Positions 22,637 to 32,521 of a DNA stretch of 64,000 bases are shown here, one piece after another. Numbering within the stretch: position 1 is the stretch's first letter; each line of letters starts with the position of its first letter. Source of the DNA: DASQPA01 sp963757335 (GTDB lineage Bacteria > Acidobacteriota > Thermoanaerobaculia > Multivoradales > UBA5704). The DNA lies in assembly GCA_963757335.1 (NCBI GenBank), contig CAVWRJ010000011.1:62001-126000 (forward strand), read 5' to 3'. A program made the position numbers and the translations under genes. Under the pieces are notes generated by a model, which saw nothing but the letters and a program-made list of their open reading frames with translations, did not search any database and was not told the origin of the DNA.

Positions 22637-25396
22637 GTGCATGATTGCCTACAACTCAGGAGGTCTTTGCCCAAGCCGATCTTCAGGGATATATACTTCT
22701 ATCCTCATTCTTTGGCGTGTGGCGAGCTTCCGGTGACAGAGCCTCGTGAAACAGAGTCAGTAGGACCCCTCACTGGTCCGCCTCCCGGCGGAAGATGGTC
22801 CCCAGGGCGGCTCGTCGCGGATCGCTACGAGGTCCGGAAGTATCTCGGACGCGGCGGCTTTGCGACTGTCTACCGCGCCTATGACCGCCTCGTGAAGATC
22901 GAGGTGGCCCTCAAAGTCGTCCACCCGGAGCGGGACCCGGAACGAGCACTCGTCCGGCTTGCCCGGGAAGTGGAGATCGCGCGGCAGAGCCTCGACCCTC
23001 ATCTCGTTCGGGTCTTTGATCTCGGGAGAACAAGCGAGGACATCTTCCTCACGATGGAGTTACTCCAGGGCGGGTCACTTCGAGAACGACTCGCCCATGG
23101 GCCGCTTCCGGTTCCTGAGGCCCTCCGTATCGCGGAGGCCGTGCTCCAGGGCCTCGCCGCGCTCCACGCGAGAGGCGCAGTGCATAGGGACGTGACCCCG
23201 GGGAACATCCTATTCTCGGAGACGGGCGAGGTGAAGCTCGCTGACTTTGGGCTTGCGAGGTATCTCGCGCGCGAGGAAACCCAGCTCACCTCCCTCGGCG
23301 CCGTCCTCGGGACCGCCGGCTATCGCTCGCCGGAGCAGGCCCTCGGGCGAGACATTGACCCACGGAGCGACCTCTATGCCCTGGGGGTCGTGCTCTTTGA
23401 GATGCTCGCGGGCCGCCTGCCGCACGAGGCGACCTCCGAGTTCGGGCGGCGACTTTCAGTCCTCGAACGGGCTCCAGATGTACGGAGCTACCGGAAGGAC
23501 GTTCCTCCGTGGGCGGCGAAGATCGTGGCCCGCCTCCTTGAGGTCCGGCCCGCCGATCGCTACCGCACCGCCGAGGAGGTTCTCGGGGACCTAAGGCGAG
23601 GCAGGAGCCCGCGGCGCGTGCGCTTCCGGCGGCGTCTTTTCCGCTCGATCGCGGTCCTCCTCTTTTGCTTGCCACAGGTCGGAGTGCTCGTCACGCGAGC
23701 GCGCCATGCTGCTTTTTCTCATCTTGTCCCCGCTGGCGAGACGGGCGTGAAGGCCGTAAGCGTCTCCGGCGAGACGCTCTGGACGGTCCCCGGAGTAAAT
23801 CCGGAGATCGTGAACCGCGGAGCGCTCGCGCGGATCACGCCCGGCGGCCCCCGCCTCCTCGCGATCGTCCTTTCCCGGGCGGGCGACTGGTCGATGACGG
23901 CCGTTTCGACGCTCTCCTTCCTCGATCCGGACTCCGGCCGGGTCGTGAAGGAGGTAAAGCTTCCGAGCGGTGCGGAGTCCTTCCCGAACGACCCGCCACG
24001 GTTTTTCGCTTCCTCGGTGAAGGCCGTCGATCTCTTCCACGATGGCGTGGACGAGGTGGTCGTAAATTGCAGCCATGTTCCGGAGGCGCCCTTCTATGCC
24101 GTCCTCTACGCGCCTCGCTACGACCTGGCCCGGATCGTCTTCTACTCCCGCGGCGGACAGGACTTCCAGGGAGCCACGGACCTCGACGGCGACGGCGTCA
24201 AAGAACTCCTCTTTGCGGGGATCAATAACGGGTGGAACTGGGTAAACATCGTCGCGGCGGTGCGGCTCGATCCGCGCTCCTTCACGGAGGGAGACCGGAT
24301 GGCGACTCCCGCCGCGCCGGACACGGTAGCCACGCCCGCGCAGGGGCGCGCGCTCCTCTGGTACGCCGTCGTTCCGCGCGGCCAACTTGAGGAATTCTCC
24401 CGGCTCAGCGTTGACGAGAAGCGGCGGGAGCTCACGGTCCACTACCTCTCGGGGAAGACCTGGGTCTTGGGGTTCGACGGCTTCCCTCCGGATGCCGCGC
24501 ACCCGGACAATACCCTGCGCCAAGCCGACCGGCGGGCGGTCTACGATCATCTCTGGGAAGCGGAGCGTCTCCGGCGGGCCGGCATGCTCGACCTCGCGAT
24601 GACCGAAGCGGAAGCCGCGCTCGCATCGGCAAAGCGTGCCCGGGAGACGTGGCTCGGAGAGTACGCCGAGCGGCTCGAAGCAAAGATCCTCACAGCCCAA
24701 GGGAAGACCATAGAGGCCGAGCGCCGCTTTACCTCGCTCGTTCTCCGCGCCGAGGACGCTCCCGAGGTGGCCTATGACGCCGGTGTCGCCTTTCACCTCC
24801 AGGGCGACCTCACCCGGGCCGTCGCCTGGTACGAACGGGGCATCGGCCGCGAGTCCGCGATTGGCGCCGGGAAGAGCAAACACGAATTCCTGAAGGGCGA
24901 AGTCTTGGCACTCGTCGAGGAGAAGCGGTACGAGGAAGCGCTCGCGGCGGTGGCGCGTTTCGGGGCTACCTATCCGTCCGCCGAGGGCCGCATGTGGCTC
25001 TTCCGCGAGTATGTCCGCTGGCGAGCGGGCGAGCGGCCAGAGGCGGACCCTGCCGGAGTGCGGCAAAACTGGACGGACCTCGATCGGTATTGGGCGCTGG
25101 AGTTCGCCTTCGCCGCGGGCGCCAAACCGGAGCCCCTCTTGAAGCAAGTGGATCTCTTCATCGCCGAGCGGCCGGAGACGCAAGCGGAGGCGCTCTCGCT
25201 CCGGGCCGAACTTCTTGCCCGCCTGGGGCGCAGGACGGAGGCCGCAGGAACGGCGCAGTCTGCGTTGGAGCTGGTGCGGGTAGAAAAGCCCAGGAGTATC
25301 ATCGCGCACGGCCATGAAGAACTCCTCGGCGAGCGAGCTCGCCGCCTCCGAATCGAGGGAACAGCTATGACGCCGCGCGGTCATTCCGCCCCCTAA
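22637..25396 (+). CDS. Ser/Thr protein kinase with TM segment and C-terminal repeat domain
   Basis: Up to 919 aa. Kinase domain at about residues 64-330: glycine loop LGRGGFATVYRA (70-81), catalytic lysine K93, HRDVTPGN with D185, and ADFG with D203. A hydrophobic segment around 335-352 follows a basic patch (RRVRFRRRLFRS). Beyond it is a beta-propeller-like region (DGVDEVVV, TDLDGDGVKELLFAG, an FG-GAP pattern) and a C-terminal TPR-like helical region. It should sense an external signal and phosphorylate a cytoplasmic target. The start is uncertain (ATG 22637, TTG 22667 with AGGAGG, or GTG 22733). The FHA-HTH regulator follows after 9 bp and is a likely substrate. Confidence 0.8.
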   Translation: MHDCLQLRRSLPKPIFRDIYFYPHSLACGELPVTEPRETESVGPLTGPPPGGRWSPGRLVADRYEVRKYLGRGGFATVYRAYDRLVKIEVALKVVHPERDPERALVRLAREVEIARQSLDPHLVRVFDLGRTSEDIFLTMELLQGGSLRERLAHGPLPVPEALRIAEAVLQGLAALHARGAVHRDVTPGNILFSETGEVKLADFGLARYLAREETQLTSLGAVLGTAGYRSPEQALGRDIDPRSDLYALGVVLFEMLAGRLPHEATSEFGRRLSVLERAPDVRSYRKDVPPWAAKIVARLLEVRPADRYRTAEEVLGDLRRGRSPRRVRFRRRLFRSIAVLLFCLPQVGVLVTRARHAAFSHLVPAGETGVKAVSVSGETLWTVPGVNPEIVNRGALARITPGGPRLLAIVLSRAGDWSMTAVSTLSFLDPDSGRVVKEVKLPSGAESFPNDPPRFFASSVKAVDLFHDGVDEVVVNCSHVPEAPFYAVLYAPRYDLARIVFYSRGGQDFQGATDLDGDGVKELLFAGINNGWNWVNIVAAVRLDPRSFTEGDRMATPAAPDTVATPAQGRALLWYAVVPRGQLEEFSRLSVDEKRRELTVHYLSGKTWVLGFDGFPPDAAHPDNTLRQADRRAVYDHLWEAERLRRAGMLDLAMTEAEAALASAKRARETWLGEYAERLEAKILTAQGKTIEAERRFTSLVLRAEDAPEVAYDAGVAFHLQGDLTRAVAWYERGIGRESAIGAGKSKHEFLKGEVLALVEEKRYEEALAAVARFGATYPSAEGRMWLFREYVRWRAGERPEADPAGVRQNWTDLDRYWALEFAFAAGAKPEPLLKQVDLFIAERPETQAEALSLRAELLARLGRRTEAAGTAQSALELVRVEKPRSIIAHGHEELLGERARRLRIEGTAMTPRGHSAP

Positions 25397-25405
25397 GGAG
25401 TCCCC

Positions 25406-26329
25406 ATGCTTCGTATTCTGATCTCTCACGGTTACGAGGAGCGGGTCTTCCCTCTTCCCGAGGGTGAAGCCTTCCTTGGGAGTGCGCCCGAAAACGATAT
25501 CGTCCTGCATGTCCGCGGCGTCTCCCGTAGCCACGCGCTTTTGCGGCGATGCCCTGAGGGAGTCGAGGTCATCGACCAGGGCTCCAAAAACAAGCTCTTT
25601 GTCGGCGCTGGTCAGGTGGAACGCGCTATCCTCACGACGGGGCTTCGGGTTCAGATCGGGACCGCTTGGCTGGAGGTCGAAGAGGTCTCCTCGTCCGAGC
25701 AAGCGCTTGCTCTCCTCGTTCAGACTTCCTCGGAAGAGACAATGCCGCGATCGCTTCGTACCGAGATGGTCGGGCCGAGGAAAGACTCGCGAGACCTTTC
25801 GCCTGCCGATGGCGCTTTGGCCCTCGCCTACCATATCGCCGAGAGAGGAGCCGGCATCCCAGGGCAGCGAAATGACCTCCTCTTGAGGATCAAGGAGGCT
25901 CTTGGAGCAGAGACTTTTGGAACCTTCGATCGGCGGCTACGCGGGGGGCTCCGCCTCTGGGAGAGCGAGGGGCAGTTTCTTCCGGAGGATGTTAGGGCCT
26001 TCGGAACGCTCGCCGCCGATATACGAGGGAGCCAAGTGGTTCTGAAGCGTGCAGAGCGCCTGCTCATCGCCGGAAGAGAATCATGGTTCCTTGGGGCAAA
26101 ATTCGGAGAGGATTCTCTTGCCCATGAGGGGTGGCGGAAAGACCTCCTTCGCTTCCTCGCAAGTCAGCTCTTCAAGCCGGCGCAGAGCCTCGACGAACTC
26201 GATGCGGGGGAGGCGCAGCGCGTGCTCGCCTTAAACCGTGGGAACAAGTCGAAGACCGCAAAGCTTCTCGACCGGACTCGCGGTACGCTCGACAAGCTGC
26301 TGGCAGGCGCGAACCCGGCTAAACGCTGA
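25406..26329 (+). CDS. FHA-domain regulator with Fis-type helix-turn-helix
   Basis: A 307-aa protein. FHA domain at about residues 10-90: FLGSAPENDIVLHVRGVSRS is the typical phosphothreonine-binding G-x-x-x-x-N / R-x-x-H context, followed by VIDQGSKNKLFV. The C-terminal ~40 residues (QRVLALNRGNKSKTAKLLD) form a Fis-type HTH as in enhancer-binding proteins, but no AAA+ domain is present. It should bind a phosphorylated partner, most likely the adjacent kinase, and control transcription. Confidence 0.75.
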   Translation: MLRILISHGYEERVFPLPEGEAFLGSAPENDIVLHVRGVSRSHALLRRCPEGVEVIDQGSKNKLFVGAGQVERAILTTGLRVQIGTAWLEVEEVSSSEQALALLVQTSSEETMPRSLRTEMVGPRKDSRDLSPADGALALAYHIAERGAGIPGQRNDLLLRIKEALGAETFGTFDRRLRGGLRLWESEGQFLPEDVRAFGTLAADIRGSQVVLKRAERLLIAGRESWFLGAKFGEDSLAHEGWRKDLLRFLASQLFKPAQSLDELDAGEAQRVLALNRGNKSKTAKLLDRTRGTLDKLLAGANPAKR

Positions 26330-26394
26330 CTTGCCCTTTCCATAGGCCACGCTCTCCGTCCCTCCTGAACAAGTTCTTAGGACCTATTGTGTCC

Positions 26395-26458
26395 TTCGAC
26401 GTCGAAAGTTGCTCAAAAAATAGACTGTTTTGACAGCCCGCCGATGACGCGGCACAAT
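26395..26458 (+). promoter_or_regulatory. Promoter with a palindromic site upstream
   Basis: TTGACA (26430-26435), 17-bp spacer, CACAAT (26453-26458). Upstream is a perfect 12-bp palindrome, TTCGACGTCGAA (26395-26406), that could bind a dimeric regulator, for instance the FHA-HTH protein (inference). Confidence 0.5.
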
Positions 26459-26549
26459 AAGATTAGAGGGCTGAGTAATACGCTATTGAGTTCCTCCATC
26501 TGAGGATGTGCGGACAAAGATGGCTATGCAAGCCTCAAGGAGAATACCT

Positions 26550-27494
26550 ATGCCCATAAAAGACAGAATCATATTTTTTCTTCGCAGCCCAGGAGTGATC
26601 GTTGCGGCTGTAGTTCTGCTACTCGTATGCGCTTCAGCCAGCCTCTTCGCGCAGCAGAAGGCTCCCCCTATCGCTCCGCCATCTTCCCTTGAAACAGCAA
26701 CGTCTTCTGATGAGATTTCTCTGCTGCCTCTCATAAAGAAGGCTTCCGAAAACACTCCTTTGCCTTCTGGCGTAATGTTGAGAAGCGCGCCAGCAAGGCC
26801 CGGCGACCTTCCGCCGAGCCCCGATGAGTTCAAGATGCTGTACGGCTACCGAGGAAGGTATTACAACGTCTCGAATCTCGATGGCCAGGTCACCGTGATC
26901 CAAGAGTCAATCTATGCCTGGCCGACATCTACCTGGAAAGCCTCCGGACTCGTGCGGAATCAAACGCACTCTGCGATTCATATCTCAAGCCTTACTGCAC
27001 GCCTCCTCGGAGCCGGCGGAACGGTACTCGCAACTACAACCGTGACCATCCCGGTCGCTGATTTGCGGCCCGGCGAACCCGGCCCCTTCATGATCGAGGC
27101 GCCTGTCGCGAGCAGTGAAGTGAAGGCAGTGGAGTGGCACATCGACTCTGTGCCGGCCCCGCCTCAGACTCGGCCGCTCATCGTGGAGCCCGACTATGGA
27201 CCAGTCAACGTTCCGAACGAACCGAAATACTGGCTAATTGGAGAACTCCGGAATCAAGCCACGACGACGCTCCGCGATGTGCGAGTTGTAGTGGCCTGGT
27301 TGGATGACGAAAAACGGGTGCGCTACGTCGCTGCGCCCGCCTTTCGCCCCTTTCTGGATCGCCCGGCGACCGTCCCCACCATCGACCTACCAGCCGGCGG
27401 ATATGTATTCTTTACGTACGAGCCGCGAGAGCCTTGGCTCGTGTCACTTTTTGAAAATACCTACGACCTTGCAACCTGGGGGATATCCAATTGA
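26550..27494 (+). CDS. Secreted or membrane-anchored protein, 314 aa
   Basis: N-terminal hydrophobic segment at about residues 10-32 (VIVAAVVLLLVCASASLFA), ending like a signal peptide (SLFAQQ). ATG 26550 is chosen because AAGGAG lies 8 bp upstream. The mature part has beta-rich segments such as GLVRNQTHSAIHISSLTARL and WLIGELRNQATTTLRDVRVV, each resembling FxLYD-type domains found in exported proteins. Its TGA overlaps the next start codon (TTGA), so it is coupled to the giant secreted protein. Confidence 0.6.
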   Translation: MPIKDRIIFFLRSPGVIVAAVVLLLVCASASLFAQQKAPPIAPPSSLETATSSDEISLLPLIKKASENTPLPSGVMLRSAPARPGDLPPSPDEFKMLYGYRGRYYNVSNLDGQVTVIQESIYAWPTSTWKASGLVRNQTHSAIHISSLTARLLGAGGTVLATTTVTIPVADLRPGEPGPFMIEAPVASSEVKAVEWHIDSVPAPPQTRPLIVEPDYGPVNVPNEPKYWLIGELRNQATTTLRDVRVVVAWLDDEKRVRYVAAPAFRPFLDRPATVPTIDLPAGGYVFFTYEPREPWLVSLFENTYDLATWGISN

Positions 27495-30400
27495 GAGCAA
27501 AGCGAATTCCTCCTTTGGTACTCATTCTTCTTATCGCCCAAGAGACTGGCGCCATGGCGCAAAAATTTGGTCACCTTCCTTTTGTGGACGCTATCGAGAG
27601 TGCTGCCATGAAGAACGGCAGCCGCGACCACTGCACACTCACCCCTCGCAAGCTGATGGCATACCTGCTCGCGCCCACTTGGTCGGAAGTAGCCAACAGT
27701 GACCGCACTTTAACCCCCTCGCCAATGGCACTGGGCAGAGGCGACAAAGATCTTCATTTCTTCATGGCGGGTCAAGATCAAATTGGCGCGCCCTACCACC
27801 GCGCCTTTTGGCATCCCGGAATCGGCCTCTGGCAGCTGGATGATGGGGGGTTTGCGATGGGTCTCGGTGTGGAGAGATTCCACGCCGTGAACGCTGCGGA
27901 TAGCGCCGCCAAAATGATTGCGGATCTCTATTGCAACTGTACCGACCCAGACTCAGCACAGTGCGCCGCGATCATTTTTGGGCCGAGCACATGGGTCAGT
28001 TGTGGCAGCGATGGCAGTATCTGCTGGCAGACCTTCCAGGCTATCTATAACCCGAACGGCCCACCTCTGATCGCTGATGACTACTCCACTGATAGCCTGG
28101 GTGGCTCGGAGTACCATGTCTGCACCATCGCCGGGGCCCCAGAGAGATTTCACTGCCTTTATGTGGATACGACGCGGGTCGAGGGATATTCTCATTGGAC
28201 AACTTTCCCTGATCCGGGTGGACTATGGCCATTAGCTCAACCGTTCTATGTATATAACTATCCGCCGCTTGGCGCTGCGACATCTGAGATCCGATACTGG
28301 ATGGCCGTGGACGGACCCATTGAAACCGGCCCCTTTCCCACGGACATCAGCGCAATGCGAACGTTAGGCATTAATTCGCGAGATGGTCTTATTTGGAAGC
28401 TACCTTCGGCGCCCAACGGCGACGGCCTCTGTGATCTAACTCGTCCCCATGGGGACGCATGTCTTGGCCAATATCGATCAAATGGAACGACGCCGATCGT
28501 GGTTGGCAGCGAAACGGATGAGAGTGCAGTCAAATTTCGTGCACTCATGAGCGATCCGAACGGGCAGTCAAGCAGATTAGAGATCGAACTCCGGCAGCTT
28601 AAGGAGAATAGCGGAGCCTTCAGCGATTCGCCAACGCAGACAAGCCCCATGGTCACCGCAGGTAACGTTGCCGAGGCGACGGCGAACGGCCTTATCAAAG
28701 GCTATTACCACTGGCAGGCAAGGACAGTAAACGCTACGGGGCAGAAGAGTCCATGGCAGTCGTTTGGTGGCAATCCTGACGGTGTAACGGATTTCACTGT
28801 CGGGCATGGCGGTACGCTTCAGGTCAGGGCAACCGTAGACGGCTCTCCTTATTCAGGCTTCGTTTCATATTCGGTATCAGGTCCCACATCCTTCGTCGGT
28901 ACGAGCGCGGATATTTACCGCAATCTTCCTGAGGGCAACTACACGGTTCTTTATCTCTCCGGTGGCCCAGCCAATACCAATTACCACAATATTACTCCCG
29001 GCCCGAGTCAGTACGTCTCCGCAGGAAGTCCAATTTCGTGGACTCTTGCGCTCACGACAGATCAAGGGCAGTTCTGCTCGGCAAACTCCGGCGCCGACGC
29101 GCAATCAGCTTTATACACGACTTGTGGCGGCAGGCTATCCGTAATCCTTGCCGGCACCGGCAGCGGGCGCATACTGAGCAGTCCCGTCGGCATTGACTGC
29201 CCCGGAAGCTGCTCGACAAGCTTTCCGACAGCGTCGCAGGTGACCCTTTCTCCAAGTCCCTCACCGGGATCAACATTCAGCGGTTGGACGGGCGATTCGG
29301 ACTGCTTCGATGGCGTGGTCACGATAAATGGCGATCGGACATGTACCGCGACATTCACGGCCACTGCTACCGCGTATCCGCTCTCCATTGCAACCTCCGG
29401 CTCGGGCACGGTAAGCAGCATCGACGGGGGCATCAACTGCGGCGCGACCTGCACTCACACCTACGTCTCTGACACTCCGGTAACGCTCACCGCATCAGCG
29501 GCTTCAGGCTGGTCATTTTCCAGCTGGTCAGGGAACTGCTCCGGAGGGCCGTCGATCCAGGTCACGATGACGAGTAGCCGCAACTGTACGGCGACCTTCG
29601 TGCAGACCGCAGGTACCACTCCCGAAACGACGACGGGGATGGCGCCGAATCCCGGCGCGACGAGCGCAACGCTGAATGGCACGGTGAATCCTCATGGGCT
29701 CGCTACCACTGCCTTCTTCGAGTACGGCCCCGACCCATTCCTTGGCTATGCGACTCCCGGAGTGGGCTTTGGCAACGGCAACTCCCCCCTGTCGTTTAGC
29801 CAACCCGTCACGGGACTCGCATGCGCGACGACCTACCGTTTCCGCACCGTGGGAGTAAGCGCCGCTGGCGAATATCGTTCGAGCAACAACACCTTTCAGA
29901 CGGCGGCCTGTCCCCCTGCCCCCTGTAACGTCCTGACGCTCACCCAAAACGGCGACGGCGCGGTGCCGGTAGCTACGCCAGCGCAGTCTTCGGGCTGTCC
30001 TTTCAGCCAGTACCATGCGGGCGAGCACATCACCCTCACGGCCTCCGCCGGAGACGGCAACATCGTGACCGGCTGGGGCGGGACGGATAACAACGCGAGC
30101 ACGGCGACCGTGAACACGATGACCATGCCTGCCTCTAACTGGACGGCGTTCGCCTCTTATGGGCATATCTGCTACCACCTGAGCCTTGGATATACCGGAC
30201 AGGGCGCGGCACCCGTCGCGACGAATCCCGTGGCATCGTGTCCCGCTGACTACTTCCCCTGGGGCTACGAAGTGCGTGTGGAGTCAAGTCCCGCAACAGG
30301 ATGGAGGATCGGGGGCTGGAGCGGAACGAGCAACGATGCGACCATGAGTCCCTTCAATTTTATCGTGATGCCGATCGGGAATACCACAGCGCTTGTGCAA

Positions 30401-32425
30401 TACATCCCGCTTCAATATCTGGTGCAAATTTCCAAAGGTGGGAATGGCGAAGGAACTGTCGCGAGCGACCTGCCGGGCATCAACTGCGGCCCGACATGCA
30501 CCGCCTCTTATCCCTACGGCACGACGGTGACCTTCACGGCGACCGCAGCTACGGGATCGAGTTTCGGAGGTTGGAGCGATCAGTGCGCGGGGGGCGTGGT
30601 GACGATTGATGGCGTCGGTACGAGTAAGAACTGCACGGCAACATTCGTCACCGATCCTCTTCAGGAGTGGGCGGTTGAACGCGCGGGAGGGAAGACCCTC
30701 CTTGGTGTCTATTTCTTGGACGAGAACGAAGGATGGGCGGTCGGCGGAGGGGGCACCATCCTCCATACCACGAACGGCGGTACCACATGGGAGCAGCAAA
30801 TAAGTCCTTCGCCTTATTATCAATACAATGCAGTTTACTTCGCCGATCACGGCATGGGCTGGGCTGCCGGGCTTGGTGGGGGCGATGGTAACGGCGGGGT
30901 GATCGTCCACACGACAGACGGTGGCGCCACGTGGTCGGTTCAGTACGATGGCGGCAGCAGTACGAGCAGCAGAATCTGGTGGCTTGCCGGAGTCGATCAG
31001 AATCGGCTCTGGGCGGCAGCGAGCTCCGGCTTGCTCTGGAGCACCGATGGTGGGATGAACTGGCAGCTAAGACCTATGAGCCCACTCTGGCGAGTCAGAT
31101 TTGCCGATGTCTCGAAAGGATGGGCTACCACCCAGAGCGGTGAGATCCTGAAGTCAGGGGACGGCGGGGCGACGTGGGAAACTGCCTATACCCCTCCGAA
31201 TGGAGGAGTCGTTATCGATCTGGGACTTGCCGGATCAAAGGTGTGGGGAGTTGGCTCTCTTTCCAATTTAAAAATCGTGGATACGCTCGACGGTGTGCAG
31301 TGGCAAGAGCAGTCAAGCGGGACGACGGACATTCTCCGCAGCAGCAGTTTTCTTGATGCCTGCACCGGCTGGGCTGTCGGCGGTGGGGGCACAATCCTGA
31401 AGACGCTAGATGGGGGAACGAACTGGACGGGGAGCATTCTCTCTTCATCCTTGTACGACGTATTCTTTACCCGTCGCGGAGGATGGGCAGTCGGACAGGG
31501 TGGGGTCATCCTCAAGTACATGAAGCCTATATCCCCTGGTCCTTCGCTTGCCTTCAGAAACAACCAGTTTGGTAGTTCCGGCGGCGATGGAACCATCGAT
31601 GTCACAACGCCTGCCGGGTGTGGCTGGGGTGTAGTGAGCGAGAACCCTGATTTCATTACGATCACTTCCGGAACTACAGGAGTAGGCAATGCCCGCGTCA
31701 CCTACCACGTAGCGCCGAATAGTGGGCTCCCCCGGCATGGGACTATCGATGTGGCTGGGGTGAAATTCTCGATAGAACAGGCAGGTGCTTCGTGCAATGC
31801 AGTCCTCAGTCCAATGACACAGTCGTTCGGTATCACCGGCGGCACGGGTACGTTTTCGATTTCGACTCAATCTGGATGCTCCTGGACTGCGGCGACAGAC
31901 GCTCAGTGGATAGTCGTCACTCAGAGTTCGGGCACAGGGAGCGGTACCATGTCGTTCACCCTCCAGGGTAATCCAGATTCCAGACCTCGAAGCGCGACAA
32001 TAGGCGTAAATGGATCGGTGTTTACGGTGTATCAGGCCGGTCCCGCGGTGGCGGGTGAAGCACTGAAGTTCTTTACCATAACTCCTTGTCGCGTGTACGA
32101 CACGCGGCCGGTTTCGCAGCTGGTCTCGGGCGCAAAGCGATATGTCCAGGTCACGGGGATCTGTGGAGTTCCTTCAACCGCGAAAGCGATATCAGCGAAC
32201 GTATCCATAACAGGTCCGACGGGTGGCGGATACCTTACGATCTGGCCATCCGATCTTGGAACACCGGGAACGAGCATCATCAACTTCTCCGGAGGCCAGA
32301 CCCGGACGAATAACGCGATCCTGCCCTTGGCTACCGATGGAGTCGGAGATTTGGCAGGACTCGCAAGCGTGCTGAACTCAGGCAATGTCCACCTAATCCT
32401 CGATGTCAATGGCTATTTCCAGTAG
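27491..32425 (+). CDS. Giant secreted multidomain protein, 1644 aa
   Basis: Starts at a TTG overlapping the previous stop. A signal peptide covers about residues 1-22. Residues ~543-705 hold InlB-type B-repeats (SFSSWSGNCSGGPS, then CTATF). Residues ~711-806 look like a fibronectin-like domain, followed by more B-repeats to ~1053. Residues ~1056-1343 form YCF48/BNR-like blades (DENEGWAVGGGGTILHTTNG and repeats). Residues ~1353-1516 contain two BACON-type modules. The last ~120 residues are a 'YDTRP ... VNGYF' domain, also found at the N-terminus of the protein at 56443-61257. It is probably a surface-exposed adhesin or carbohydrate-binding protein. AT-richer than its flanks. Confidence 0.75.
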   Translation: MRAKRIPPLVLILLIAQETGAMAQKFGHLPFVDAIESAAMKNGSRDHCTLTPRKLMAYLLAPTWSEVANSDRTLTPSPMALGRGDKDLHFFMAGQDQIGAPYHRAFWHPGIGLWQLDDGGFAMGLGVERFHAVNAADSAAKMIADLYCNCTDPDSAQCAAIIFGPSTWVSCGSDGSICWQTFQAIYNPNGPPLIADDYSTDSLGGSEYHVCTIAGAPERFHCLYVDTTRVEGYSHWTTFPDPGGLWPLAQPFYVYNYPPLGAATSEIRYWMAVDGPIETGPFPTDISAMRTLGINSRDGLIWKLPSAPNGDGLCDLTRPHGDACLGQYRSNGTTPIVVGSETDESAVKFRALMSDPNGQSSRLEIELRQLKENSGAFSDSPTQTSPMVTAGNVAEATANGLIKGYYHWQARTVNATGQKSPWQSFGGNPDGVTDFTVGHGGTLQVRATVDGSPYSGFVSYSVSGPTSFVGTSADIYRNLPEGNYTVLYLSGGPANTNYHNITPGPSQYVSAGSPISWTLALTTDQGQFCSANSGADAQSALYTTCGGRLSVILAGTGSGRILSSPVGIDCPGSCSTSFPTASQVTLSPSPSPGSTFSGWTGDSDCFDGVVTINGDRTCTATFTATATAYPLSIATSGSGTVSSIDGGINCGATCTHTYVSDTPVTLTASAASGWSFSSWSGNCSGGPSIQVTMTSSRNCTATFVQTAGTTPETTTGMAPNPGATSATLNGTVNPHGLATTAFFEYGPDPFLGYATPGVGFGNGNSPLSFSQPVTGLACATTYRFRTVGVSAAGEYRSSNNTFQTAACPPAPCNVLTLTQNGDGAVPVATPAQSSGCPFSQYHAGEHITLTASAGDGNIVTGWGGTDNNASTATVNTMTMPASNWTAFASYGHICYHLSLGYTGQGAAPVATNPVASCPADYFPWGYEVRVESSPATGWRIGGWSGTSNDATMSPFNFIVMPIGNTTALVQYIPLQYLVQISKGGNGEGTVASDLPGINCGPTCTASYPYGTTVTFTATAATGSSFGGWSDQCAGGVVTIDGVGTSKNCTATFVTDPLQEWAVERAGGKTLLGVYFLDENEGWAVGGGGTILHTTNGGTTWEQQISPSPYYQYNAVYFADHGMGWAAGLGGGDGNGGVIVHTTDGGATWSVQYDGGSSTSSRIWWLAGVDQNRLWAAASSGLLWSTDGGMNWQLRPMSPLWRVRFADVSKGWATTQSGEILKSGDGGATWETAYTPPNGGVVIDLGLAGSKVWGVGSLSNLKIVDTLDGVQWQEQSSGTTDILRSSSFLDACTGWAVGGGGTILKTLDGGTNWTGSILSSSLYDVFFTRRGGWAVGQGGVILKYMKPISPGPSLAFRNNQFGSSGGDGTIDVTTPAGCGWGVVSENPDFITITSGTTGVGNARVTYHVAPNSGLPRHGTIDVAGVKFSIEQAGASCNAVLSPMTQSFGITGGTGTFSISTQSGCSWTAATDAQWIVVTQSSGTGSGTMSFTLQGNPDSRPRSATIGVNGSVFTVYQAGPAVAGEALKFFTITPCRVYDTRPVSQLVSGAKRYVQVTGICGVPSTAKAISANVSITGPTGGGYLTIWPSDLGTPGTSIINFSGGQTRTNNAILPLATDGVGDLAGLASVLNSGNVHLILDVNGYFQ

Positions 32426-32521
32426 CTGCTCGACGAGGTGACGCCGGTCGGCGGGCGCGTCGCTTGATTCGGTCAAATACGTGGTGGATGTAAACCTCCG
32501 AACGACGATGTGGAGATATTC

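Noticed and set aside
23591..25834. 747-aa minus-strand open frame
   Set aside because: Antisense shadow of the Ser/Thr kinase and FHA genes. Composition is that of a GC-rich antisense frame.
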